Shown here: piece by piece, positions 8,753-15,862 of the stretch
Numbering within the stretch: the first letter of the stretch is position 1
How the letters are laid out: the number at the start of each line of letters is the position of its first letter
Source: an uncultured Bacteroidales bacterium
Lineage (GTDB): Bacteria; Bacteroidota; Bacteroidia; Bacteroidales; Bacteroidaceae
Reading direction: 5' to 3'
NCBI GenBank assembly: GCA_902802265.1
Contig: CADCLN010000018.1
Coordinates: forward strand, 1 to 50,819
DNA length: 50,819 nt
The notes under the pieces: generated by a model
What the model was told of the DNA's origin: nothing
What the model saw: only the letters and a program-made list of their open reading frames with translations
The model's database searches: none
Made by a program: the position numbers and the translations under genes

Positions 8753-9634
8753 TTATCCCTTATCCGTAATGCTTTGTATAAATTCCCAATAATCATCAAG
8801 AATATCTTGTTCATATTCCAGGTCGTATTCTTCGGGGTCGAAGTGTTTGTCATCGATGCCAAACCATTTCAGACGTTCTTTTTCCTCCTTGGTCTTACGC
8901 GCCTTTGCTCGAATTTCCAGCAAATCCGCATAGCCCCATACGCCACCACAATCTTCGGGCGGACAAGCCCCCGCGCCTTTGACAAGACTGACGACAGGCT
9001 CTTCGTCGGGTTCATATTCACGAATACCCTTTACCCACACATCGTGCTGCCAACTGTCTCCAAAGTCGTACTCAAACATCATGCGGTCACCCTTTTTCTT
9101 CAGCACTTCAAACAGCGCACAATCATTAGCATCATAAATTCGGCGGTTGGCATGATGGAAGAAACCACCAAACAAATCATTCGCATCTTCTATATCAGCC
9201 CTACTTTTATAAAATGTGTTGCCCTGGCGGAACTGATGCAAATGGACATCTTCCCACCCCATGGCATGCAGCAGGAACCTTGAAAGCAGTTCGAGCGAGA
9301 TGTTAGAAGGGACTTTCAGTTCACGCCAAACACTCACAGGCGAACCCGTCAGTTTGATGCGCAAATGATACTCCCGCACATCGCCGACGTTCAGGAAGAA
9401 GTTGTCGGGCAGTCGGTGATATTCATCGTCTTCTTCGTCGGGTTCGCAGGTCAAGTCAGAAGGTGCTATAAGATTCACCAAATCCTCTATAGAACGCACA
9501 CCCATATCCTCCATCACCTTTCGTTCATCAGACGATAAACCATTGAACAAGTCTTCAAATATCTTGTTCGACAGGTCTTCATTCATATTCTGCGCCCTGT
9601 CTTCTTCCTTTGTTAGTTTTACTATTTTTGCCAT
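8753..9634 (-). CDS. Plasmid pRiA4b ORF-3-like family protein
   Basis: The 293-residue product resembles the pRiA4b ORF-3 (IS1096 TnpR-like) family through YHLRIKLTGSPVSVWRELKVP near residue 110, HAMGWEDVHLHQF, FEYDFGDSWQHDVWV and GACPPEDCGGVWGYADLLE. The molecular function of this family is not established; it is common on chromosomes as well as mobile elements. The N-terminal ~95 residues are acidic and helical. There is no signal peptide. No transposase accompanies it. An eight-base G tract lies about 50 bases upstream (9684-9691). Confidence 0.8.
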   Translation of the reverse strand: MAKIVKLTKEEDRAQNMNEDLSNKIFEDLFNGLSSDERKVMEDMGVRSIEDLVNLIAPSDLTCEPDEEDDEYHRLPDNFFLNVGDVREYHLRIKLTGSPVSVWRELKVPSNISLELLSRFLLHAMGWEDVHLHQFRQGNTFYKSRADIEDANDLFGGFFHHANRRIYDANDCALFEVLKKKGDRMMFEYDFGDSWQHDVWVKGIREYEPDEEPVVSLVKGAGACPPEDCGGVWGYADLLEIRAKARKTKEEKERLKWFGIDDKHFDPEEYDLEYEQDILDDYWEFIQSITDKG

Positions 9635-9683
9635 AATGAGTTAAATGTGTTTTGATAATGACCAGAATGTTGTCTATGCAAAC

Positions 9684-9691
9684 GGGGGGGG
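9684..9691 (+). repeat. G8 homopolymer between CDF and pRiA4b-like genes
   Basis: Eight consecutive G residues lie in the 71-base gap upstream of the pRiA4b ORF-3-like start, in its likely leader. Such tracts slip easily, but nothing else suggests phase variation here. Confidence 0.6.
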
Positions 9692-9705
9692 TAAAATGTA
9701 AGCCC

Positions 9706-10623
9706 CTATTGAGGTTCCACATGCACTGCCACGTGGGTTCCCGCTCCATAGCGGCTTCGCAGCAGATTCTCCACCTCCGAAGCCTTGTCGTGGGCTTCGC
9801 GCAGGGTGATGTCGCTATCCATGAGCACGTGCAGTTCAATGGCATAGTGATTGCCGATGCGACGGGTACGCAGGTCGTGGGGCAGACTCACGCCGTCAAC
9901 AGAACCTGCCAGGCGCAGGATTTCCGTTTCCACCTCTTCGGGCAACGACTGTTCCATCAGGTCACCGATGCCACGCCGCAGCAAACCGATGCTCACCTTG
10001 ACGATGAACAGACCGACGACAACCGCTGCTAAGGGGTCGAGCACAGTCCATCGTTGCCCCAGGCAGACAGCCCCACCGATGCCGATGGTTGTGCCGACCG
10101 ACGAAAGGGCATCGCTGCGGTGATGCCAAGCATTGGCTTCCAGCGCCTGCGACTGCCACCGGCGTGCCGCCGCCATGGAGTAGCGATAGACAGCCTCCTT
10201 CAGCACCACCGAAAGCAGCGCAGCCCAGAGAGCCAACGTGCCAGGAGCCTCCAGCTGCTGCCCCCTCATCCATGCCGCCACCTTCATCCCGCCGCTGCAG
10301 AGAATGCCGACAGCAGCGGCAAGCAAAGCCACGCCGATGAGGGTCATCGCCAACGTCTCGTACTTGCCATGCCCATAGTCGTGCGACTTGTCCTTAGGCT
10401 TTCCGCTGATGCGGACAAACACCAGCACCACGATGTCCGTTCCAAAGTCGCTGAGCGAATGGACAGCATCAGCCGTCATCGCCGCACTATGTCCCACGAT
10501 GCCCGCCACAAACTTCACCGTCAGCAGCACCACGTTAATGGCTCCGCCAACCAGCGTCACCCTGCAGATTTGCTGTTCCCTGCATTTGTCAGAATCCAGA
10601 TGCTTAACCTCCTTCATGCCCAA
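9706..10623 (-). CDS. Cation diffusion facilitator (CDF) transporter
   Basis: Inner-membrane divalent-metal/proton antiporter of the CDF family, expected to export Zn2+, Fe2+ or similar. The 305-residue product has the family layout of six membrane helices followed by a C-terminal cytoplasmic ferredoxin-like domain (from ~residue 215). Metal-site motifs are visible: TADAVHSLSDFGTDIVVL in helix 2 (HxxxD) and ANAWHHRSDALSSVGTTIG in helix 5 (HxxxD). KSHDYGHGKYETLA in the loop between helices 2 and 3 is also typical. The metal cannot be assigned by eye. An alternative start MKEVKHLD two codons downstream is equally possible. Confidence 0.93.
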   Translation of the reverse strand: MGMKEVKHLDSDKCREQQICRVTLVGGAINVVLLTVKFVAGIVGHSAAMTADAVHSLSDFGTDIVVLVFVRISGKPKDKSHDYGHGKYETLAMTLIGVALLAAAVGILCSGGMKVAAWMRGQQLEAPGTLALWAALLSVVLKEAVYRYSMAAARRWQSQALEANAWHHRSDALSSVGTTIGIGGAVCLGQRWTVLDPLAAVVVGLFIVKVSIGLLRRGIGDLMEQSLPEEVETEILRLAGSVDGVSLPHDLRTRRIGNHYAIELHVLMDSDITLREAHDKASEVENLLRSRYGAGTHVAVHVEPQ

Positions 10624-10651
10624 TGAAACAATACCCTATTGATTGCGACGG

Positions 10652-10659
10652 CAAAATTA
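10652..10659 (-). promoter_or_regulatory. Probable -7 box of the CDF gene
   Basis: TAATTTTG on the minus strand, 29 bases upstream of the CDF start, fits TAnnTTTG. No -33 TTTG at the usual distance is seen. Confidence 0.4.
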
Positions 10660-10756
10660 CATAAAAAACTCCGATTCCGAACACGGATTGTTAAGAAAAT
10701 GATGGATTTCTGCGTTTTTTTTGCCTTTGCGGTGTACAACATAACACAATTCTTCG

Positions 10757-10764
10757 TATTTTTG
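10757..10764 (+). promoter_or_regulatory. Probable -7 box of ald
   Basis: TATTTTTG matches TAnnTTTG and is 52 bases before the ald ATG. The nearest TTTG upstream (10726-10729) is 27 bases away, further than normal. Confidence 0.4.
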
Positions 10765-10816
10765 CACAGTCGAAATGTGCAGATGTGATGTTTTACCTTC
10801 TAAAACCTAAAAGATT

Positions 10817-11929
10817 ATGAGAGTCGGAATTCCCAAAGAGATGAAAAACAACGAGAATCGCGTGGGCATGACCCCTGCGGGAGTGGCAGAACTTTGCCGC
10901 CATGGCCATGAGGTCAGCGTGCAGCACACAGCTGGCGAAGGCAGCGGATTCTCAGATGAAGAGTATGTGCAGGCAGGTGCCCGCATCCTGCCCACCATCG
11001 AGGCTGTCTATGAAGAGGCCGAGATGATTGTCAAAGTGAAAGAACCCATCGAGCCAGAATACAAGCTGGTGCGCCGTGGGCAGCTCGTGTTCACCTATTT
11101 TCATTTTGCTTGCGAGAAAGAACTGACGGAGGCCATGCTGAAGAGCGGAGCCGTCTGTCTGGCCTATGAAACCGTGCAACTGCCCAATGGATCGCTGCCA
11201 TTGTTGCAACCCATGAGCGAAGTGGCAGGACGCATGGCCGTTCTCAACGGAGCCTATTACTTGCAGAAAACAAAAGGTGGCAAGGGCAAGCTCATCAGCG
11301 GTGTGCCAGGTGTCAGTCCAGCCAACGTGCTTGTCTTGGGTGGTGGCATTGTGGGCGAAGCTGCAGCCATGATGGCAGCTGGCCTGGGAGCCAACGTCAC
11401 CATCGCAGACATTTCGCTGCCACGCCTGCGCCAGTTGGACATCGAAACACCAGCCAACGTCCACACCCTCTACAGCTCCAGCCACAACATCCGTCAGCAA
11501 CTACCTACAGTTGACATCGTGGTGGGCAGCGTGCTGGTGCCAGGCGACAAGACACCTCACCTCATCACGCGCGAAATGCTTCACCTGATGGAGCCAGGTA
11601 CTGTGCTGGTAGATGTGGCCATTGACCAGGGCGGCTGTTTCGAGACCTCTCACCCCACCACTCACAGCGAACCCGTCTATACCGTTGACGGCATCGTGCA
11701 CTACTGCGTGGCAAATATCCCTGGCGCTGTGCCCAACACTTCTACGCTGGCTCTGACCAACGCCACCCTGCGTTATGCCGTCAGCCTGGCAGACAAAGGT
11801 TGGCAACAAGCCTGCAAGGACGACCCAGCCTTGGCAAAGGGACTCAACATCGTAGAAGGCAAAGTAGTCTTCAAAGCCATTGCCGACATCTTCGGCTTGC
11901 CCTACGAACCGCAACCTTTTGCAGGCTGA
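10817..11929 (+). CDS. ald: Alanine dehydrogenase
   Basis: NAD-dependent interconversion of L-alanine and pyruvate plus ammonia, in the cytoplasm. The 370-residue length is typical. Substrate-binding and catalytic residues of the family are in place: Arg15 in NNENRVGMTP, Lys75 in IVKVKEP, His96 in TYFHFA and the Asp in VDVAIDQGGC. The Rossmann fold is shown by NVLVLGGGIVGEAAAMMAAG around residue 170. The gene is monocistronic, with its own promoter half-site and a strong terminator. Confidence 0.97.
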   Translation: MRVGIPKEMKNNENRVGMTPAGVAELCRHGHEVSVQHTAGEGSGFSDEEYVQAGARILPTIEAVYEEAEMIVKVKEPIEPEYKLVRRGQLVFTYFHFACEKELTEAMLKSGAVCLAYETVQLPNGSLPLLQPMSEVAGRMAVLNGAYYLQKTKGGKGKLISGVPGVSPANVLVLGGGIVGEAAAMMAAGLGANVTIADISLPRLRQLDIETPANVHTLYSSSHNIRQQLPTVDIVVGSVLVPGDKTPHLITREMLHLMEPGTVLVDVAIDQGGCFETSHPTTHSEPVYTVDGIVHYCVANIPGAVPNTSTLALTNATLRYAVSLADKGWQQACKDDPALAKGLNIVEGKVVFKAIADIFGLPYEPQPFAG

Positions 11930-11962
11930 ATTTAATTCCATCATGAAGAATACCAAGCAAAC

Positions 11963-11997
11963 AAGAGCGACGCACCCACATCGGATGCGTCGCTCTT
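11963..11997 (+). terminator. Terminator of ald
   Basis: A perfect 12-bp stem (AAGAGCGACGCA at 11963-11974 and its complement at 11986-11997) with an 11-base loop lies 33 bases after the ald stop. The following bases are ATCC and then A/T-rich, without a long T run. Confidence 0.8.
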
Positions 11998-12076
11998 ATC
12001 CTATAAAATGGTAAAGTATTTTTTGCAGAGTTGCCCGTTTTTACTACTCTCCACATTCAGCGGCGTCACAACACGA

Positions 12077-12140
12077 ATTTAACAGCAGTTAAGTTTTGAA
12101 AATTCAGGAGCCGTGTTTTGAATCTTCAACAGCTAAGTTT
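12077..12140 (+). repeat. Interspersed structured element, copy 1
   Basis: A TTAAC-AGCA-GTTAA hairpin is followed by a second imperfect hairpin around AGCCGTGT and by GAATCTTCAAC. The same order of blocks occurs in reverse complement at 34070-34130. This copy lies beyond the ald terminator and has no gene immediately downstream on its strand. Confidence 0.7.
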
Positions 12141-12186
12141 TAACTCTAATATGGATAAAAGATGTGAAAAAACAGAAGAGGGCGTT

Positions 12187-12522
12187 TTATTCAACAATAA
12201 AGTCTCTTGCCTCGGTAGCTGTCATTCTGGGGTATGACTGTTCTTTATTGTCAGGATGCTTCTCTGCGAGTTTACGCATACGCTCCTTTACTTGTTTGGG
12301 TGTTTCACCTGTAGTTCGAGCAATTTCTTCAGCCATGAGCGTTTCTTCATAATAATAGCCGACAACATGCAATGCCAAACGTTTGCGAATGCTGTCTCGT
12401 TTCAATTTGTTCTTTGCTTCGACGTCTGCTCTGTGGGTCTTATAGTAAGACACTACATTAATAAGAGTTGATAATACGCCAGCACATGATGCGATGATTG
12501 ATACAATTAATTCTGTTTTCAT
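12187..12522 (-). CDS. Small membrane-anchored hypothetical protein
   Basis: An unrecognised 111-residue protein. Residues ~4-27 (ELIVSIIASCAGVLSTLINVVSYY) form one N-terminal membrane helix. The rest is charged and helical: KAKNKLKRDSIRKR-type sequence, then TGETPKQVKERMRKLAEKHP, so a single-pass protein with a cytoplasmic helical tail is likely. Codon use and A+T content resemble the next two upstream genes, suggesting it belongs to the same acquired island. A weak resemblance of its C-terminal half to a helix-turn-helix (EEIARTTGETPKQVKERMRKL) is possible but unproven. Confidence 0.6.
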   Translation of the reverse strand: MKTELIVSIIASCAGVLSTLINVVSYYKTHRADVEAKNKLKRDSIRKRLALHVVGYYYEETLMAEEIARTTGETPKQVKERMRKLAEKHPDNKEQSYPRMTATEARDFIVE

Positions 12523-12613
12523 AATAAAAAGTTTTTAATGTGTTTATAAATTAAATATAGTTATATAAAATGGTTCCATAGTCATATCATTTCAAAAGTA
12601 AATGATTACGATT

Positions 12614-12883
12614 CTATGCAACTTTAATTGCCGCCAATAATTGCCCTGTTGTATTAATTGTTATAGTTGTTCCCAAATTTAATTCTTCAGGTAATGACAA
12701 TTGAGCACCATTCCAATTTATTTCAACGACATTAAAAATCGGGGTTACACCATCTTCATTAGCATATTCTAAATCGTTTTGTCCTATTTTATTTCTACCA
12801 TCTGCTGTAACTGGAATATTCCAAGAATTATTAGAATGAGATAAATTAAAATCTATTTCTGATGGATCATTTTTTATTTTCAT
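12614..12883 (-). CDS. Small AT-rich hypothetical protein
   Basis: An unrecognised 89-residue protein without signal peptide or membrane helix, rich in Asn, Ile and Thr (for example TTITINTTGQLLAAI at the C-terminus) and probably beta-structured. It starts 15 bases after the stop of the dockerin-like gene and is probably co-transcribed with it. Both have far lower G+C than the surrounding chromosome, which suggests joint acquisition. It could be a fragment of a larger beta-rich surface or phage-type protein. Confidence 0.5.
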   Translation of the reverse strand: MKIKNDPSEIDFNLSHSNNSWNIPVTADGRNKIGQNDLEYANEDGVTPIFNVVEINWNGAQLSLPEELNLGTTITINTTGQLLAAIKVA

Positions 12884-12898
12884 ATTTAATACACTAAT

Positions 12899-13423
12899 TT
12901 ATTTATTTTTAATATAATATGCGTTAAATGAACGAGTTGCACCAGTATTCCATATATTATATTTTATACCGCCAATAGTAACAGTAGAAATTGGTGAACC
13001 TGTTGCATAATTTGTGTTTTGCGCATCAAATACTCCTAATCCACTATTTTCTGGTAATGCAAAATACCATTCTGTTTTTGATGTTCCAGTTATAGGATTT
13101 GCTGAAGTATCATAATTATATGTTGTAGTTAAAGAATTACCTGTTAATCTCCATCCTGGTGAAGTATTATCATTTACAATTGGTGAAATACTTGTCATTG
13201 TTGAAGGATTAGTTTGTCCCACATACCAATAATAAGTTGTTGTTTGTGGTGCATCAGGGTCTGTGTTCAGATAAATATCAATGACGGTTGTTACGTCCAC
13301 GATATCTACTCTGCCATCACCATTTACGTCGCCCTTTACGGATTCGTTGTTTTCACTCTGTGCGAATGCACTTGTACTACTCAGCAACACGGCTGCCAGC
13401 AGCATGAAAAAATGCTGTTTCAT
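12899..13423 (-). CDS. Secreted dockerin-like protein with unknown C-terminal module
   Basis: A 174-residue exported protein. Residues 1-21 are a Sec signal peptide (LLAAVLLSSTSAFAQ). Residues ~29-53 (KGDVNGDGRVDIVDVTTVIDIYL) are a single dockerin-type calcium loop, the same module found in the two proteins at 43.4 and 44.6 kb. From ~residue 58 a Tyr/Trp/Thr-rich beta module begins (TTYYWYVGQTNPSTMTSISP) and ends in RSFNAYYIKNK. The DNA changes abruptly at about 13260: the signal/dockerin part has normal G+C, the rest is very AT-rich. It is preceded by the structured leader at 13525-13650. A short overlapping frame (13377-13523) may influence its translation. Function unknown. Confidence 0.7.
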   Translation of the reverse strand: MKQHFFMLLAAVLLSSTSAFAQSENNESVKGDVNGDGRVDIVDVTTVIDIYLNTDPDAPQTTTYYWYVGQTNPSTMTSISPIVNDNTSPGWRLTGNSLTTTYNYDTSANPITGTSKTEWYFALPENSGLGVFDAQNTNYATGSPISTVTIGGIKYNIWNTGATRSFNAYYIKNK

Positions 13424-13523
13424 AAGTTTGATTTGTTTTTATTTGTTCACAATGTTTATAATACCGCTTTGGGGGGTAGCCAACACCAGACGTATGAACA
13501 TAAGAAAAGTGCAGACCCGCCAT
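13377..13523 (-). other. Possible upstream open reading frame (48 codons)
   Basis: An ATG directly after the structured element opens a frame beginning MAGLHFSYVHTSGVGYPPKR that runs past the dockerin-gene ATG in another frame and stops at a TAG. The composition is not convincingly that of a protein. It is listed because the equivalent ATG after the second copy of the structured element (47627) reads in frame into the lipoprotein gene. Confidence 0.25.
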
Positions 13524-13524
13524 A

Positions 13525-13650
13525 CTCTCATCCAGGTCTAGCACAACCTCAAATACCTTATGGAGAAGCCTACACTTAAATAGTGCAGCTCCAACAGGTA
13601 TTTGGTTTGCCCTTTTACTTCTCTTTTCGAGGTGCTAGTTCGGATGAGAG
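13525..13650 (-). promoter_or_regulatory. Structured leader element S1
   Basis: An imperfect palindrome of ~126 bases. The outer stem pairs CTCTCATCC (13525-13533) and CTAGCAC (13538-13544) with CTAG-containing arms at 13632-13650; the inner stem pairs CAAATACCT (13550-13558) with AGGTATTTG (13596-13604); a terminal hairpin sits between. In gene sense the inner part reads TGTTGGA, then a hairpin whose loop contains TTTAAG. The same two blocks, in the same nested positions, occur at 47628-47752 before another surface-protein gene. It lies within the predicted transcript leader of the dockerin-like gene. Confidence 0.65.
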
Positions 13651-13690
13651 ATTTGAGCAAATAAAATGTCGTGTTCCGAAGAACACGGCG

Positions 13691-13722
13691 CAAAAGTAAC
13701 AAATAATCCCCATAACGCCAAA
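13691..13722 (-). promoter_or_regulatory. Promoter of the dockerin-like gene
   Basis: On the minus strand TTTG (13719-13722) is followed after 20 bases by TACTTTTG (13691-13698). The -33 box falls in the loop, and the spacer in the stem, of the upstream MATE terminator. Predicted start near 13685, leader about 260 bases. Confidence 0.6.
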
Positions 13723-13740
13723 CATTATGGGGATTATTTG
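13700..13740 (-). terminator. Terminator of the MATE gene
   Basis: A perfect 16-bp inverted repeat (CAAATAATCCCCATAA at 13700-13715 with its complement at 13725-13740) and a 9-base loop, 53 bases downstream of the MATE stop codon. It overlaps the promoter of the next gene. Confidence 0.85.
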
Positions 13741-13792
13741 CTTTTATCGTCGTAAAAAGTTGGAAGAAGGCTATTCCACAAACACTTCACCT

Positions 13793-15151
13793 TTATATAT
13801 ATTGTATATCCTCCTTCCTGACAAAGCCCTTCGTGCGCCACTTGCCAGAACGCCAGCGGCGAAGGAGGATGATGCCTCGGATGTTCTCATCGAGGGCAAA
13901 GCCTATCCACATACCAACGAGACCATACCCAAGGGGGATGCCGATGACGTAGCTCAGGCCGACAGCAACGCTCCATTGGAAGATGACACCCACAACGAAG
14001 GGATAAACTGTGTCTCCCGTGGCTCGCAAAGTGCCCGTCGCAAAAATGTTGGCGGTGCGACCTATCTCAAGGAACCAGTCCACAACAAGTACCCACATGC
14101 CCATAGCGATAATATCAGGGTTGTCGGTAAAGGTACTGAGGATGCTGCGACCGGAGAGTGCGAGAAGGGCGGAACCTGTGAGAGTAATAATCATAGACCA
14201 GCGGAAGAAAAAGTTGCCCAGGATGTAAGCATCCTGATGTCGGCGCTGACCGACGAGGTGCCCGACAAGAATGTCACCGCCCTGCGTGATACTGATGCAG
14301 AAAAGATAGACGAACATAATCATGTTGGCGCAATAGGCACGGGCAGCCAGAGCCTCGTTGCTGATTTGGTTGATGAAGAAGGTGATGACAACCTGCGACA
14401 GGCAATAGGATATATTCTCGCTCATAGCAGGGACACCTATTTTCAGCAGATTGCGCAGTTCCTGCCACGGCATAGGGCGGAAATTGCTTAAAGGGAAGCT
14501 GGGGATGTGCTTCTTGAAATGGATAACAGCGAGCAGCACCATAGCTACAGCCCGACTGACAGCGGTAGCAATGGCAGCACCTTCGACACCAAGTTGCGGA
14601 CAGCCCCAATGACCGAAAATAAGAGCATAGTTTCCCAAAACATTCAGCACATTGACTATGCCCGTAACAACCATAGGATAGATGACCTTGTCGGCACTAC
14701 GCAAAGACGCAGAGAAGGTGAGCGACAGCGCCTGGAAGAACGACAAAGCACCTGTCAGACGTAGATAAACAAGACCATCTTCCATCAGTTCGGGCCGCAG
14801 TCCCATGAGTTGCAGCAGTTGCTCGGCGTAGAGGTAGAGCAAGGCACTGACCGTCAATCCAAGCACCAAGTTTACCACAAGAGCCATGCCCACAACCTGC
14901 ACAAGCCGTTTCCTCAGCCCCGCCCCGATGTATTGCGCACAGAGAATGGCTGCACCCATCGAAAAGAACTGGTAAACGAGAAAGACGAGCGACATCAACT
15001 GGTTGTCCAGGCCCACAGCGGCTACGCTATTATCGCTGTAGCGGCTCAGCATCACCGTGTCGATGGCACCAAGCAACATGACGAGTGCCATCTCAATGAA
15101 GACGGGGATGGTGAGCACACGCAGTTGTCGTTTCAGGGAATGGTCTGGCAT
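13793..15151 (-). CDS. MATE family efflux transporter
   Basis: Inner-membrane multidrug/toxic-compound exporter, cation/drug antiport. The 452-residue length and twelve hydrophobic segments fit the family. Typical stretches are PVFIEMALVMLLGAIDTVMLSRY at the N-terminus, GAAILCAQYIGAG near residue 65, the GVEGAAIATAVSRAVAM repeat-half motif near 190, and NILKIGVPAMSENISY-like sequence near residue 240 that starts the second bundle. It is not part of the V-ATPase operon: a terminator-like hairpin and a tandem repeat separate them. The substrate is not predictable. Confidence 0.93.
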   Translation of the reverse strand: MPDHSLKRQLRVLTIPVFIEMALVMLLGAIDTVMLSRYSDNSVAAVGLDNQLMSLVFLVYQFFSMGAAILCAQYIGAGLRKRLVQVVGMALVVNLVLGLTVSALLYLYAEQLLQLMGLRPELMEDGLVYLRLTGALSFFQALSLTFSASLRSADKVIYPMVVTGIVNVLNVLGNYALIFGHWGCPQLGVEGAAIATAVSRAVAMVLLAVIHFKKHIPSFPLSNFRPMPWQELRNLLKIGVPAMSENISYCLSQVVITFFINQISNEALAARAYCANMIMFVYLFCISITQGGDILVGHLVGQRRHQDAYILGNFFFRWSMIITLTGSALLALSGRSILSTFTDNPDIIAMGMWVLVVDWFLEIGRTANIFATGTLRATGDTVYPFVVGVIFQWSVAVGLSYVIGIPLGYGLVGMWIGFALDENIRGIILLRRWRSGKWRTKGFVRKEDIQYI

Positions 15152-15218
15152 ATAGGGCTACCTTAAATGAAGAATGAAGAATGAAGAATGAAGAATGAAG
15201 GATAGGGCTACCTTAAAT
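15152..15218. repeat. 7-bp tandem repeat flanked by a 17-bp direct repeat
   Basis: Five tandem copies of TGAAGAA (the last TGAAGGA) occupy 15168-15202. They are flanked by two identical 17-bp copies of ATAGGGCTACCTTAAAT (15152-15168 and 15202-15218), suggesting a slippage or small duplication event between the MATE gene and the V-ATPase terminator. TGAAGAATGAAGA also occurs once near 34180. Confidence 0.85.
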
Positions 15219-15222
15219 ATAG

Positions 15223-15265
15223 GGGACACAGAGAGTCCCTCCATAAGGGGGTGTCTCTGTGTCCC
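15223..15265 (-). terminator. Terminator of the V-ATPase operon
   Basis: A perfect 12-bp stem (GGGACACAGAGA at 15223-15234 and its complement at 15254-15265), 31 bases beyond the stop of the K subunit, followed on the minus strand by CTATATTT. It marks the end of the ATPase operon. Confidence 0.75.
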
Positions 15266-15295
15266 TGTGTGTGTTTCTGTTTTCTCCGTTCTCCC

Positions 15296-15775
<480 letters not shown>

Positions 15776-15862
15776 TTAGTTAATAATGATTGACTGAAGG
15801 TTTACCCCACACTACTGCCACCCATGAGAAGGGCTTTACTGGGCTGAAGGGGGGACTTCCCG

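Larger units (their letters stand above)
13424..13792. other. Gene-free stretch between dockerin-like gene and MATE gene
   Basis: This 369-base gap is filled by a large structured leader (13525-13650), a GTGTTC/GAACAC hairpin (13671-13686) near the expected transcription start, a promoter (13691-13722) and the MATE terminator (13700-13740). No independent gene is seen. Confidence 0.6.

Noticed and set aside
8753-9634. Transposon remnant because of the pRiA4b ORF-3/IS1096-like name
   Set aside because: The family is widespread on chromosomes; no transposase, terminal repeats or target-site duplication was seen.
13586-13625. c-di-GMP (GEMM-I) riboswitch
   Set aside because: The minus strand of S1 contains AGGGCAAACC as in GEMM RNAs, but the second conserved segment and the tetraloop/receptor are missing; taken as chance.
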